64,000 nt of DNA from Gnetum montanum (Eukaryota > Streptophyta > Gnetopsida > Gnetales > Gnetaceae). Positions within the stretch are counted from its first letter, which is position 1. The number at the start of each line of letters is the position of its first letter. The stretch is taken from assembly GCA_015680685.1 (NCBI GenBank), contig MNCI01037518.1:70751-134750 (forward strand). Reading direction: 5' to 3'. The notes under the pieces were generated by a model. The model saw nothing but the letters and a program-made list of their open reading frames with translations, did not search any database and was not told where the DNA came from. The position numbers and the translations under genes are program-made. Below are positions 42,640 to 57,649 of the stretch, piece after piece.

Positions 42640-45490
42640 TGAGGTAGATAATTAATATATTTAAAAATAGATGTCATCAAAAGCATGTTATAGGTACATG
42701 TAACCATCTTACATTGACTTTCTTATGGCCCCACTTTTTTTTTAGTTCAAATTTATTTTTGGTTTTTTAGCCATTTTCCATATTTCCTATAATTTATCTA
42801 GAAAAACCCATTAATACTAAACTTTTCGATTGTAATAAGCACAAACAAGCCATAGCTACCATGCAAGAAATTAATATTTTAATCAAATTAATGAATATAT
42901 GGTGCCACAATGTACTTTTTTAATCAATTAACTTAATCACAAAATCAAGAACTCAAATCAAGAAACTAATTATAGATCTATACTTGAAGTGTAAAAATGA
43001 GTTAGTCTACAAAATTTGAGTGCAATCTCACAACTTTGAATTTGTGACATATTTTAATTAAATAAATATTCAATAAATTTTAAAAATCTAACTAAACATC
43101 AAAATGAACTATGGATCCACATTGCATTAATTCCATACTATTATTTTATTAAAATAATGTTATACTTTACTATGATTATTTGTCAATATAATATATATTT
43201 TTTATGCTTAAGATAATAAATAATTAGAAATAAATATTCAACTTACTTATGTCACTCAATCCAAACTCTTCATATTACTTAGAAGCATTAGGCACATCTT
43301 TAAATATGTATAAGCTTTAAAACAAGTTCAAGTCTAAATATTTAATAAAGTATGAGGCTCTCATGTACAAATGTAAGGCACAACATAACACAAGCATAAA
43401 CTAGTTTAGCTATACATTTATAATATATATCTATTATTTGGCGGAGAGAATCTTATATATTTTACAAATTAATAAAATCTCAAATTGATTCATTGAGAAT
43501 TAATATCCATATTGAAAACCAAAATCAAAATGATTGTACATTATTCCATCATGTTTTTCTCCATTGTGGGATCTTATGTGGGATCTTACGTGGCATGTGA
43601 TGTGGAGGGCAACAAAATACACTCCGCGCTCCCCCCATCGCGCCAAACATATTGGCCTCTTGGCCAAAAAAAATCAATGAAAATAGCTCTGAACTTGAAC
43701 TTCATTACAAGAACATAAGCCTCTAAAACTCTGTTCAACTTTGTCACTTCAAGCATCTCATCTAACATGTCATGAAGAATTAAAAAAAGTCTTCCTGAAA
43801 TTTTTTAGAAACACAGAAAAATGAAAACAATTTTTCAAAAATAATTTCCATTATACAAACTTTAAGCTGCACAAAAATTTGAATCTCAAAGACATCAATC
43901 TCCCAATTCAATTCAGGGCCAACACAAAGTGTAGCAGGTGGACCATGAACCTATCAATTGAAAAAGAATAACATTAAATTAGTATGACATTGAAACTTAA
44001 ACATTAGCAAATAATACTTAACACAGATTTGAACCACAGAAATAAGACGTCGGTTATCAATTAAATTGCTACAAAAATCTTCCAAATTATCAAAAACAAC
44101 AAATATTCAAATACTTGTAACGAACGTTTTTATAACTATCATAAAAACAGCAACCACTTAATTGACTGCAAAAGTAGCAATTGAGGAAATTTAAAATATT
44201 TCTTGATGGACAATAAGCAGCAGGAAGCCCCCTTTAGCATGAAATTGCACAAATACTGTATGAAGATTCGCCTCCAAAATCATGAATGTCCATTCTTGGC
44301 TCTCTGAGTAAAAAGGTTTTGTTTCAATTTCACTATCCTTGTATAGTCATCACTCTCAACAATGCAAAACTAGATGGCAATAAACAATAAACTAAAATCA
44401 ACTTGGGATGAAATTTAAAGAGACTATTGCCATGAAAAGGAGATTACATTTACACTATTAAGAATTTGAAAAAAAGGGGACTGCACCTGCTCAGACATGA
44501 AAATCAGATTTTTTCGTAACTTCCTAGAGCAATCAACTTCACAGTTGTTTCTCTCATTCTGAACAAACTCAAAGCAGTTTAATTTTCTAGAGAAAAATGT
44601 AGCTAATGCATTAAAACTGATGTTGCACATTTTTGCTGACCACCAAAAGGCACTTACACATCACCACATTCAACCCATAAATGAAATAACCTTTGGAGAA
44701 TTTAAAATAGACATTCTCATACGGTACTTCAGAGTTTTTCTCGTTGGCTGTTTTCCTAAATGGGATGCATACATTTTTAAAAATCCCCATGTATACTTGG
44801 AATTTTCTTGTTCGTTTCTTTCTTTAGCAGAAGAATCTTAAAAGTGCTAAAATTTCTTAGATCATTTCACCAACATTGGCATCGTATTAGCAGAGAAGTA
44901 TTAGAATTGCATTGATGAGATTTAAAGTACAGAACATTCAACCAAAACATTGTAACAATAACAGTGCATGCATACTAATCCAAACTCTTGTCAGCTGTTT
45001 TCAATATAGAAATAGGAAATCAACCATTGCACACTTTCAACCATCAAGATTATTGTGATAATAAGTAAAGCCATATAACCCACAAGTTCAAAGTGCAACA
45101 CCCGAGGCCCCTAACAAGCTGGCTGAAAATGCACGGATGAAATTTTTTCCTTAAAAAAGTCAAGTAACAAACATTCAACTTGAACTATCAACGAAAATAA
45201 AGCATAACACAGAATTATATGATGCACAGAATGGCCCATGGATTTGGTAGGAAGAGAATGCCAATATGACAATTGACATCTCTGAATATACTATGCATCC
45301 AACATGCAATTCAAAGGTCAAGAATAGCGAGATGGAAGCCAAAGGGGCAGCCTCTCATAGGTGGATGTATCAAAATGAACAAGAGTAGGTAATCGGCCAT
45401 GCAGGCTTGGAACGATTCCGCCTCAATAAATTGTATATGTTAAATGATTTGTCTGCCCTTTCTGTTCTTGTATCTAAAACTTAAAATCAT
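42640..45490. other. Featureless AT-rich region
   Basis: Short frames only. A 68-codon minus-strand frame (44424-44630) ends at a GAGCAG|GTGCAG donor-like site but shows no known domain. No repeat pairing was found. Confidence 0.45.
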
Positions 45491-45498
45491 ATTCATAG

Positions 45499-45598
45499 CC
45501 TTCTACCTTACTGATAACCCAATTAACTAAATCACTTCACCTTAATCTATAGCCTTCTACCTTAGTGATAAGCCAATTAACTAAATCACTTTACCTTA
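45499..45598. repeat. Roughly 50-bp tandem duplication
   Basis: GCCTTCTACCTTACTGATAA ... AACTAAATCACTTCACCTTAA is repeated once, with a few substitutions. Confidence 0.85.
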
Positions 45599-45599
45599 A

Positions 45600-47020
45600 C
45601 AATATTAGATTATGTATAGCCAAAATGTAAATAATCATATAGAAGTCAAACTGCAGAAAAACATATTATTTATGTATATGATAAATTGCAAATTGAAATA
45701 TAAAATAATATATCAGTCTCTACATTTATCAACGCCAAAGTTACAATAGTTAGGGTTCAGCAGAAGGAAAATCAGAAACTAGTTAGCACACATTAATAAA
45801 CCTGTTTACACAAATAGCTGGGCAGCAAGCACAAGAATCCTATGAAACAATGCTTCACAAATCAAATTATTGTAACTCTTTTAAAAAGAATAAAAAACCA
45901 ATTACAGTCAGCATCAATCAATAAACCATAATGAACAACATTAACAAATAATTTGATAGCTTTTTCTAATATTCAATACGTAAATTCTAATGCTACTTTA
46001 AGCACAATTTCTGATAAAAGATGGCCAGGAAATTAAATATCGACAACAAAAATCTATGCAATATTCCTTTGATATGATGTATAGATCTGATTTTCTTTTT
46101 AGTTATAGATTATATTCTAATGTTTCTTAAACCATAAAAATATATCTAATGCTATTCATCAACAAAATTGTTCAACTCAAAAAATTGGCCACAAGAAACA
46201 TATAAATCAACAATTTCAAATCTATTCAACTCCACAATAATACTATTTTATTTTATTTCAGCAAAACCACAATAAAAGTCATTTCAATTTAACTCTTCTA
46301 AACTTAAATAATATAATGCATACCACTAACATTTGATCAAACTATCCAATTTATCAACAATAGAGAATCAAGAAATTGACTGCATTTAATAGCCATAATC
46401 TAACATCACTAACATAGCAGCCATAAACTAACTTCACTAATATTTAACTGTAAATTCATATCCTAGATTTCCCCCACTCCCTTGGACTCAGAGGAAGATA
46501 ACAAAGTCAAACTTGAAAAGGTACATAGACAAGAATCAAAATTCAATCTCAAGGATTAAGCATTCAAGAGGGTCATCAAGCTAATTTCCAACCAAAAACC
46601 AAGAATTCAAATATTTTGTAAATTTCAGAAAATAAAAAAAAAATGGACATGGGCCCAAGGATACTTTCACTTTCTATTAACGATACCAATCCTCATATAA
46701 AGGATCCTTGGCCCCTGTTGGTAAATCATTATGGGTGTTTTTTAATCATTATAAAAACAACTCTCATCTAAGTCACTTAGGCTTGACTGCATAGGATGGG
46801 CAAAGAGATCCAACAACAAATATCAAGGATTCAACAATCCAAGGTCTCAATAAAAAATCTTATCAAAGTTGATTCAAACATAAAAAGGTATTCAAACAAA
46901 AAAAAGGAGAAGAGCTCATATATTAAGATAATTAGCTAATGCTATCCACCACACAAAGCAAGAGAAGGATTCATCTTACCTTCTTGCTCATATTTCTTGC
47001 TTACCAAGAACAATTAATTA
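45600..47020. other. Featureless A-rich region
   Basis: No coding or structural signal seen. Confidence 0.5.
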
Positions 47021-47120
47021 CAATGTTGAAATATGCTTAGCTCAAATTTTCTTTTAATTTGTTGTCCTTTAGAGCAACTACAATCTTCCCTTGTTACTCT
47101 TGTTTTTTTTTTTTTTTGTT

Positions 47121-47262
47121 TCAGCCAATATTCTTTTATTGTTGTTCACCTTCTATTTAGTCATAGTCTTCTCTTGTTGTTGTTCTTCTCTTTTAGCCAT
47201 AGTATTCTTTTGGTTATGATTCCTCTTCTGTTTCAGCCACAGTCTCTTTTATTATTGTTCTA
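47121..47262. repeat. Roughly 37-bp imperfect tandem repeat (TTTCAGCCA..TCTTTT..TTGTTC)
   Basis: About four units begin TTTCAGCCAATATTC, TTTAGTCATAGTCTTC, TTTTAGCCATAGTATTC and TTTCAGCCACAGTCTC. A T15 run precedes it at 47104-47118. The resulting Leu/Ser/Phe frame on the plus strand is a by-product. Confidence 0.7.
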
Positions 47263-48200
47263 GCCACACTCCCTTGTGAGTAAGCCATCCTTGTTTCCTA
47301 AATGTACACACTCTCTCCCTTTGCATTTTTCTTCCTTTTCCTCTCTCCACTCTCCTCTGGAATTCAAGAAATGATGGGTTGTTTCTTGTAACTGATTCTC
47401 TGTTGAAGATGATTCTCCCTACCTTTCTCTCTTTTTATAAATAAAGCCTTTTACATACCACCTAGTTACGAGTTCAGTTTTTTTCATAATCATTGCTAAA
47501 AATTAATAAAAAAAATATTGTAATAGTTGCAGGTTCAATTCCCTGATTTGCAACTTTCAATATTTTAAAATTCTAATTTTGTCAGATCTCAGGTCCAATT
47601 CCTCTTGATCTCACATAGCAGAAAACTAACAAGCATAAAATATTCAAACATAATATCCATCTATGTTCCTTCTTTCTCTAACAACATGTCATTTCTAAAT
47701 TTATCAACAATATATATGTAGCTGTGCTTCATTTCCGGCAATATTTTTCCTTACAAATCAAGTCATAAGGTTCAATGGAAGAGGTTTCAAAATAAAAATA
47801 TGAAAGAGTGAAAGTCTAAGGCATAAAAGCAAGTGAAATAGCTTCTCTTTCAAGCCATCAGCAATGCAAAAGTTTCCATTTTATGTTTATAACTTTATTG
47901 CATTGTCTTATAATGCCTTGAAAGGTCATCATGTGACCTTTTTACAGCCATGGAGGAGGTACTTATATTAACTAATGAAACTCTAAAGAATAGTGCATCA
48001 ACAAAATACACAATATTCTACATGTTCATTATTAAAATAATACAACTATGATATACATAATATTCCTAATTTATAAGTTAGGTTTCTTCCACTTGATTCA
48101 TTAGTCAAGTTCCTCACCAACATATGTGTGTGTATAATAGAAGCATTCATACTAAGCAAAACATACCTCTTTTAAGCCTTGAGTCATAACATTAAAAATC
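47263..48200. other. Featureless AT-rich region
   Basis: No feature seen. Confidence 0.5.
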
Positions 48201-48201
48201 C

Positions 48202-49242
48202 TTTTTTTTTTTGGAGAAAAGTTTGGGTTGTAAATTAGATAAATAGAAAAGGACAAAATCTCAGCCTTTAGGCTTAGTTCGCAATACATCCATCTAGGGG
48301 ATCACCCCCTCCCAAAAATCAGGACTGAACTAACACCCTCAAGGAAGTCATGACCAAAAAAAGACAAGACAAAGGATGGGAGGTAGCAAATCGCTTGTAC
48401 AAGACAACCTCTTAAATCACCGAAAACCCCCAACAACGACAACCCCTTAGATGCAAGTAGGGAGTCGGGTGCGAGCACAAAAAACCCTCTCTTGGGCATG
48501 GATAGCATCTAGGACAACCTTATGATGTTCCAAATCCACAAAATTTGTTGCCTCCTGGAAACTCTTAAAACGCTTGCTCCTTCCTCTTGCACTCCTCTGC
48601 ATTTCATCTAGCATCTAGATGCAAATCCTTGCCTTTGCACTTGATATGGCATCAGAGCGCATGCCAAGAAGTATTTTGCCCAATGTCCATGATGACATAT
48701 GGGCACCACCCCTCCCTCAGCCAAGCCCTAGTGCTATGCTCATGGGCCCAATCCAATTGCTGTTGGATCAAGGCTACTTCCTGCTCCTCCTTGGCCCATC
48801 ATTCTTGTTCTTCCTTCTCCCATATCTCCTATAGGCACGCCTTCTCTAGAAGCTACACCCAAAGGCTCTCCTTGAGCTCCCCTTCAAGGGCCTCCCTAGC
48901 CATTGTCTTTGCTAGACCCTGCTGTTGCCGTTCGTCCTGTGTAGCTTCTCAGCACTAGCACTTGGTCTCCTCTAGTTGACGCTGGAATTCTGCCTCATGC
49001 TCAGCCTTGTCCACTTGCTAGAAATATCGTTCTTCTTCCCATGTGTGACATGCTGCTACCTCATCCGCTTTAGCAATGTTGTCGTCCATTTGCACCACCT
49101 CCTCTAGCTGATGCTGGAACTCTTCCTCGCCCATGGCCCAGTGCATCTACCAAAGAGCCCACTCCTCCTCCCATGCGCATTGCACCACTGCCTCAACCAC
49201 CTCTGCCACATAATCACACAAATGTGCACGTTCAAAGATCTT
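48202..49242 (-). pseudogene. Retroposed coiled-coil protein pseudogene of unknown family
   Basis: On the minus strand from about 49242 one frame runs through FERAHLCDYVAEVVEAVVQC, FQHQLEEVVQMDDNIAKADE, HEAEFQRQLEETK, AREALEGELKESLW and EEQEVALIQQQLDWAHEH to about 48648, interrupted by about nine stops, mostly TAG. The composition is Glu/Gln/Ala-rich with heptad-like Leu, and GC is clearly higher than in the surroundings. Downstream, a 3'-UTR-like stretch ends in an A11 run (T-run 48202-48212) followed by AT-rich DNA, suggesting retroposition. I do not recognise the protein; it could also be an ORF of an undefined retroelement. Confidence 0.5.
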
Positions 49243-49249
49243 TTTTTAT

Positions 49250-51020
<1,771 letters not shown>

Positions 51021-51027
51021 ACTATAA

Positions 51028-51690
51028 GATTTGGACATATCCGAGTGTCCAGTCTTGTATGACGTGGATGAACAGAGTGTAAGAAGCTTGAATGAATGCT
51101 GAGTAACAGATCAAATTCTTCAGTCGGCACATAATGCGGATGTAAAAGCTATACAGTATAGCGGTTTGTTTTGATCACCATTCTGATCCAGTTATTATAT
51201 AAAGCAGAATTTTGGGTTTTCATATTTTTTCCCCAGGATTTTCGTACAACACTTAGACAAAGAGAAGAGGTATATATTCTAACGTGAGTTTGCTCTGTTG
51301 CTTGCTTAAATAAATTTATGAGACCTGGAAAGTTGAAACTGAAAAACTAATCTCTAGACGGTTCCTTGGTGGAGTGAATTTAGTATGGCTGATTGCTAGG
51401 GTTTGTCACCTTTACCTTATTGCTATTCCAAGAACGTTGGCAACTCGCTATTTTCGGATATACACACTCTGGCGCTGGCCAAACCTTGCTGATTTCTCCC
51501 GTTAGAGGAGGGGAGCTAGGGTTTATTTTTTGGGATAATCAGAAAGGTCCACCGGACAGGATGCATCTTCTCCCTGTGATTACCTCGGCATATCCTAGTA
51601 AGAATTTACTTCACGTCGTCAGAACGAAGTTAAGTCACGGCAATCTTCGAGCAGTTCCAGAGAAAGAAAACAAGAGTTTTTACGCAAGCC
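51028..51690 (+). pseudogene. Nuclear poly(A) polymerase gene fragment (unprocessed pseudogene)
   Basis: Three exon-like pieces match the catalytic and central domains of plant nuclear poly(A) polymerase, which adds poly(A) to pre-mRNA. Piece 1 (51028-51110): DLDISECPVLYDVDEQSVRS, SLNEC, stop, VTDQIL. Piece 2 (51237-51283): DFRTTLR then, after a small deletion and shift, KRRGIYSN, bounded by CCCCAG and GTGAGT. Piece 3 (from 51400 after CTAG): VCHLY, TRYFRIYTLWRWPN, a frameshift near 51490, GELGFIFWDNQKGPPDRMHL, LPVITSAYPSKN, then EQFQR in another frame near 51653. Conserved introns show it derives from gene duplication and not from mRNA. A stop, two frameshifts and missing exon parts make it non-functional. 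Confidence 0.82.
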
Positions 51691-51779
51691 CTGCTTTAAG
51701 TTCCTCAAGTTATCTAATTTCTTTGCACGTTGTTTTTCATTTTCTTGATGCATCTTACTGCCAAACATTTTTCTAATAT

Positions 51780-54120
51780 CGAACATTTTTAACAACATAT
51801 TGAATAAACAAGGCAGGTTGGAGCAGTCCTTCTGTTCTTACCTTTTTTTCATGCATAAAAGTAATCATCTGCAACCTGACCTGATGTGATAGCTGTTGTT
51901 GATGTGCCTAAGAGTACGATCCATGAAAGGGCTGGGTTGAATCTCGATAAAAGCAACGCACTTTGAGGGTTAATGAAACTTTGCATCTAAATAATCCATG
52001 AGTTTATTGGAGTGATTATAAAATTTGTGCAGTCTAGGTGACTACACATGCAAATAGAGACACTCTTGGTAAGTTGCAATGCTGAATGAAGGTTTTATTT
52101 TGATTTTCAATTTCCCAGTCATTGAGATATTTTAGGGGGGGGGGTGTTGGACCCCGAAAAGAAGTTTTACTGAAATTAAAGGTGCATTGATTACAACAAC
52201 TTCAACTTGAATAAGCCATGGGGTTAAGGGAAGGGGAAAACTGAGAGCATCGTGACACTCGGGAAACACCTTAGAAATAAATGAGTATTAGAGGAGGTAC
52301 CCCAAGTTGGGGCACAACCAAATGATCGCACATACTGGCTTTTACAAAATAAAATGACATAGAATTAGATGAGGCAAAGAGCTCTCAGTTAAGGATAGAG
52401 GGAATGCCAATGGTGAATCCACATAATAAAAGGGAAAACTTCCTTGCAGAGATTACTAATGCTAAGTGTAATTGAAACACATAGGTCTTTCCCATAGCTG
52501 CAGGAGATGACACAACAAACTCTCCCACTTCTTTGTATGAAGAGGCCATGGTTTTATATGATCAGGACATTTTGTTTCCTCTTTTGGGGTGCTTTTGCTT
52601 TCTTGCTTTAACAATAAAAATACATTATAATTATAAAATATGAAAATAATAAAAATTATGAAATCATCATAGGATCACGTTACTAAAAAAACATGCATAA
52701 GTAGGACTTTGTAATCTAATTTAAAATTCATTCACCAACATGTAATTGGATACACTTTTCTTGGTTTCAACTAAGAGGATTTCTATCATTGATGTCATAG
52801 TCTAACTAGCATTTGTAGTTTGCTTCTCTTCTTACATTTAGAAATTTTCCTTTGTGTTAATGTTTTTTTCCGTCCCCTTTCTTACTTTTTCTTTAGCAAA
52901 TTGAATAAGGAACAAAGTGAAATGTTCAGTCATACAAAACACAATGAAAAACTATATAGATCTTAGAATAATGGTGATCATAATAAACTTTAAAATTGCC
53001 AACACTTAATTTAAGAATATACTTGATTTCATTATGGTGATATTTCATCAATATCATAAACGAAGATGGCATAAATCTATGATCAATTCTGTAAGGAATC
53101 CCATGAGGCTTAAGAGCTAACTTTCAAGAAAACCATGAAGATCTAATTAAGAACATTGATGAGCATAAATTTATGACTCCACAAACGTCAAACCATGTTT
53201 CATTGTAGAAGTAATAGGTACAAGACTAACTTATAGAGCAAAAGCATTAACTTAATGAAATTAGATGAATCTAAATTTGAAACCCTTGTAAATTGAAGCA
53301 TGGAACTTAATCCTAATAACCCAAAGGAAAAGGTCTCTTTAACCCTTGAGAAATCAATTGCAAGTGATGATGAAGTATAATTTGAAACATCTTGCACATA
53401 AAAATATGTAGGCTATAAATGATACAAGCATCAACCTAGTTAACCATCATGTAATCCTATTCCTCTAACAACATTCTTGTACATTGCTGGAGAAAGATTA
53501 GATGCTAATGAGCTCTCGTTTAATTAAGAAGACCAGTGTCAATTACACAAGCTAATGTACATTTTTGTACAACATTTTGAGGGTGAACGAAAAAAAAAAG
53601 ATTAGCAGTTGAGATGTACAATTATGATCCCCCAACACTAGAGATTGACTAAGACTGTAAAAGGTAAAGTTTCTAACACTATTAAGGTCTTGGTATAAGA
53701 TAGTGTTCAAATGAAGAAAGCTTTAATTAACCTTGTTAGCAAGGTGGATTTAGTATGAGATGTAATGAATAAAAAGGTTAGCATTAACCTCAATAGTATT
53801 AAAGGTACAATTATTGATGTAATAGTCAAAGTAGTAATGTCAACTAAGTATAAGAAGGAGAAGACTTATTTTTTGAGGATAAGGTTAAGTCAAGTTTGCC
53901 TAGGACATGCTCCTAGGGTAGTAAATTTTTGAGGTTAAGGTCATGTCAACTTTGCTGAGGACATGCCCTTAGGTTGTTGGAACAATAAGTGCAAAGGATG
54001 TAAAGCGAAGCTAGCACTGGGCATTGAATCTAACACCTTGAAGTACAAAGCTATGTGAGATAACCAACTAACTAATGATCAGTGCTCAAGGAGGAGAAGA
54101 CTTATTATATTTTCTTTAAA
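51780..54120. other. AT-rich region with G10 run
   Basis: A G10 homopolymer lies at 52135-52144, next to TGTTGGACCCCGAAAAGAAG and a GC-richer 280 bp with no coding signal. Minus strand near 54000-54090 (GGTTATCTCACATAGC ... TTAGATTCAATGCCC) is weakly tRNA-like. Confidence 0.4.
53862..53962. repeat. Roughly 58-bp tandem duplication
   Basis: TTTTTGAGGATAAGGTTAAG ... GCCTAGGACATGCTCCTAGG is repeated as TTTTTGAGGTTAAGGTCATG ... GCTGAGGACATGCCCTTAGG. Confidence 0.75.
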
Positions 54121-54755
54121 ACAAAAATACTCTAAAGTAGATGTACAAAACAAAATACTTAATTTAGAAATATCAATTTACAATCTTAAGATTACTTGAG
54201 TAATAAAACCAAACTTTTGGTTCTCAACATAATTACAAGCATGGTTCTTCTTGTTTTTTAATATAGTATATGGAGGAAGTTTTAGACTAAAAAAATGAAT
54301 AATAATATTAAAAAAATTTAGAGTACATTAAATCATTGAAGAGAGGGTCTAAAGAAAAATCCTAACAATTATGGGGATGGCTTTTAAGGTTTTCATCTTT
54401 ACAACCAATTCTAAAAACCTCCTATTTAGGATAGAAAAAGGATCAAATCTTGCCCTTATTCAAAAGTGCCATCATGGCTTTTCACTTCTTACTGAAGGAT
54501 TTCTTGTAAAGAGAAGGAGAAAACTTTCTCTAAAGATTACAAAATACATCAATCAGAAATAAAGAACAAATAGTAACAAAAGTTAAAAGTTTCCCATCCT
54601 TAAGCCTCCAAAATAAAAAAAATTAATATTGTAGAAAACAAGTTAATTGTTTAGCTTTTATTAGAAACTTTTTTATCTGAATTAGTAGCTAAAAAGTGAC
54701 ATCTTTGAGAATTTGATATTTGACTCCTAAGAGATAGATCATAGTTATACTCTTG

Positions 54756-55347
54756 CTACTGGAAAAATAATTGTACACCAAAGCTTTTAAATAGAGGAGA
54801 GAATAAGCAGTCAAAGACAATTCCAAATACAAAGAAAGGAAGTGGACAAAGTATGCTAATCACCAAGAATGACTTTGTTGATGCTTGTTTGAAAGTTGTT
54901 ACAAATTCTAGATGTTCATTTCCAAGCATGCTAAGCAAGTGGACACTCAAAAAAATATGAGAAAATGAGTCTTTAATTCTACAAAGAGGACATGGAGGAG
55001 AAACATTCACATATGTTTAACATAAGTGTCAATAAGAAGACCTTAATGAATAAAATACTATGAAAAATATAGATTTTAGGAAATGTAGGTGCTCTTCAAA
55101 TATCTTTCATTTTCCTCATCCAAGAGTGGGATGAAATTTGTATTTTTTAGGTCTTATTGAATTTGTTATGAATAAAATCATTCTTTGTAAAAATCTCATA
55201 AGCAACTTTCGAATTAAAAGGAAAAAAAAATCTACCATCCTTCCAAAAAATATTTGGAAAAGCATGACACAAAATGTTGTTGACTTTAAATAAATTATCA
55301 AGATTAGTAATTAATTTTTTAAAATTCTTTTTCCTCTTTCTATTCAA
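54756..55347 (-). pseudogene. zf-RVT zinc-binding region of the LINE
   Basis: It reads VNNILCHAFPNIFWKDGRFF then, after frameshifts, MNVSPPCPLCRIKDSFSHIF. The CPLC..D.FSHIF motif is the C-terminal zinc finger typical of plant L1-like ORF2. Confidence 0.75.
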
Positions 55348-55699
55348 ATCATAGAGGCTAGAAGCTTCACTCCAAGTAATTCACCTATCATGCATATGTA
55401 GACAAGAAACTATAGTGATGAAAATTTTTTTTCAAGTGGTATACAATCTAGATGCATTAGTAGCCCAAACTCCTTTATTAAAAGGAAGCTACCATAGGCA
55501 AATTTTCTTAAGCATTACTTTTAAAACTGTAATATATTTGTAATTCCAATATTTACTAAGCTTGCACCATGTCTTTTCAATTTTTTTAAGAAGTAAAGAA
55601 CTAGAAATAGTAATGACCTAAGGAAAAAGAAGGTAATGAAGAAAGTTATTAGAAGACCAAGTGTTCTCATTCTTAGGTTTTCCTTGCATAAATTTGTTT

Positions 55700-56830
55700 C
55701 TTAAAAGAAGGATCTAAACATCATATCCATTAATGTACTTTGCAATCCATTTTGTAGCAAGAGAAATACCTTGGTTATAATAATTAATTAGGCAAAGTCC
55801 TCTATCTTTCTTGCTACTAATGAAAATATCCCAAGAAACTCTAGAATTTTTTTTTTATCTTGGTTAGCAAACCAAAGAAAACAACGAATAATATGATCAA
55901 TTCTATCATAAAAATTTTTAAAGGGAGTCTAATAACTAGAGTAATAAACATGAGTTGATTGAATCATTTCCTTAATAACTAAAACTTTGCCAATAAGGGT
56001 GAGCATTTTTTCTTTCCATTTATTAAGTTTCTTTTCAATTTTATTAACCACATAATTCCACACAATAGTAAGATTAGGCTAAAAAAAAAAAAGAAGGAAT
56101 GCATTCCTAAAAATTTGAAGATAAAATCTTTTTTCAAGATTTTTCAAGGTGCAAGAGAACCCCCTCATCAATATTACCATTACAATAAATAATAGATTTT
56201 TGCCAATTGATCCAAAAGCTAAATAACATGCAATAATCCTCCACTTTAGGTAAAAGAGTATTGATATGTTGCAAAGAATTAGTGATCATAAAAAATGAAT
56301 CATCTAGAAAGTGCATGTTAAGTAATTGTGTACCTTGATTATCAATTAAAATTTCAATAATGATATTTCTTTGTAGATCATAATGAAGATTATGTGAAAG
56401 AAAGTTTGCAATAATAATAAAAAGATAGGAAGCTAGAAAGTAACCCTAATGAACTAACTGTTGAAAAGGAAAGGTAGAACTTAATTCAAAATTAGTAGCA
56501 AATTGAGCATTAACATCAATGAGTAGGGTATGGACATGATGAATAAAATAATTACCAAATTCCAATTTATAGAGACAAGAAATAATGAAATTCCATTCAA
56601 TCCTATCATAAGCTTTGGCATAAACTAACTTAATAAAAGTAATATCTTAGTATTAGAAGCCTAGTGCATTCTCTCCTAAGTTACGATAACATTATTTAAG
56701 ATATGTATATCTTTAACAAAACCACTCTACTCAAGTTTAATGGTATCTTCAATAACCTTTTGAATTTGGCAAGACATACATTTAGCTAAAATTTTATAAG
56801 TATTATTAAGAAGAGTAATAATCCTCTAAT
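55700..56830 (-). pseudogene. LINE reverse transcriptase
   Basis: The blocks listed for the LINE are spread over three frames. The 60-residue open stretch at 56134-56316 holds the FLDD catalytic box and the INW.KS motif that follows it in non-LTR RTs. Confidence 0.82.
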
Positions 56831-57649
56831 TACCAATATGTTGAAGATATGTATTCTTAGGAAGAAGATAGAATACACCTTTATTAATATTTCTACTAAG
56901 CAAAACTTTTTAATGGCTTCTTAGAAAACATAAAAAAGATCATCTTCAATGATGTCCTAATGCTTCTTACAAAATTCAATTGAAAAACCATCAAAGCATG
57001 TAGCTTTACCATTTGCTAAACTAAAGGCTATTGCTTTAATTTTTTCTACTTCAAAAATATTTTGATGCATTATAAGATGAAGAAAATGTGTACTAGAGGT
57101 CTAGAAGGATTTATTGCTAAAACCTTTATAAGAAAAAATAAAAGAAAAATGATTTGCTAAAAAAATTATTAATAGTATTTGGATTTTTAATGATAAAATC
57201 ATTTATATAAAGTGATTGTGGTTTAGGTACTTGATCCTTTTCTTTTAGAAATTTAAAAAATTCCTTGTAAGGTTCATCTTTAATTTTAGTCAACCCATGC
57301 GACTTTTAGTGAGAGTATCTTTAGCTTCAAATGCATCCAAACATTATTTAACATAACTAGCTTTAGCCAAGGATTTTTGATTTTCAAAATAAAAGGGATT
57401 TTGGTCTAAAAAAATTTTCATTTGCTTAATAGATTTTGCAAAATATTCTTCAAATTGATGCTTACACTTATCAAATTGCTTTCTAAACCATCTAGCATAA
57501 ATTTTGACTTTACAAGCAATTCACTACCACTAGTCAATCCAACCAATATTGTTAGTAGACTTTTTTTTTTTTTTTTTTGCATTCCATCAAGAATTCAAAA
57601 TATTTTCCTACGAGGTCCTGTAAATATATTAGCATTCATATGAAAAAGT

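Noticed and set aside
45340-45440. Leucine-rich-repeat-like minus-strand frame (IVPSLHGRLPTLVHFDTS)
   Set aside because: A single short segment with no neighbouring repeats; likely chance.
47033-47263. Leu/Phe-rich plus-strand ORF resembling a membrane protein
   Set aside because: It follows from the T-rich tandem repeat and poly-T run; no conserved start or family.
48587-48958. 123-codon plus-strand ORF rich in Ser, Cys and His
   Set aside because: It is the shadow of the minus-strand coiled-coil frame; composition reflects the complement of Glu/Gln codons.
54000-54090. Fourth tRNA-derived SINE or tRNA-like sequence (minus strand)
   Set aside because: Box B is weak and the body does not match the other three copies.
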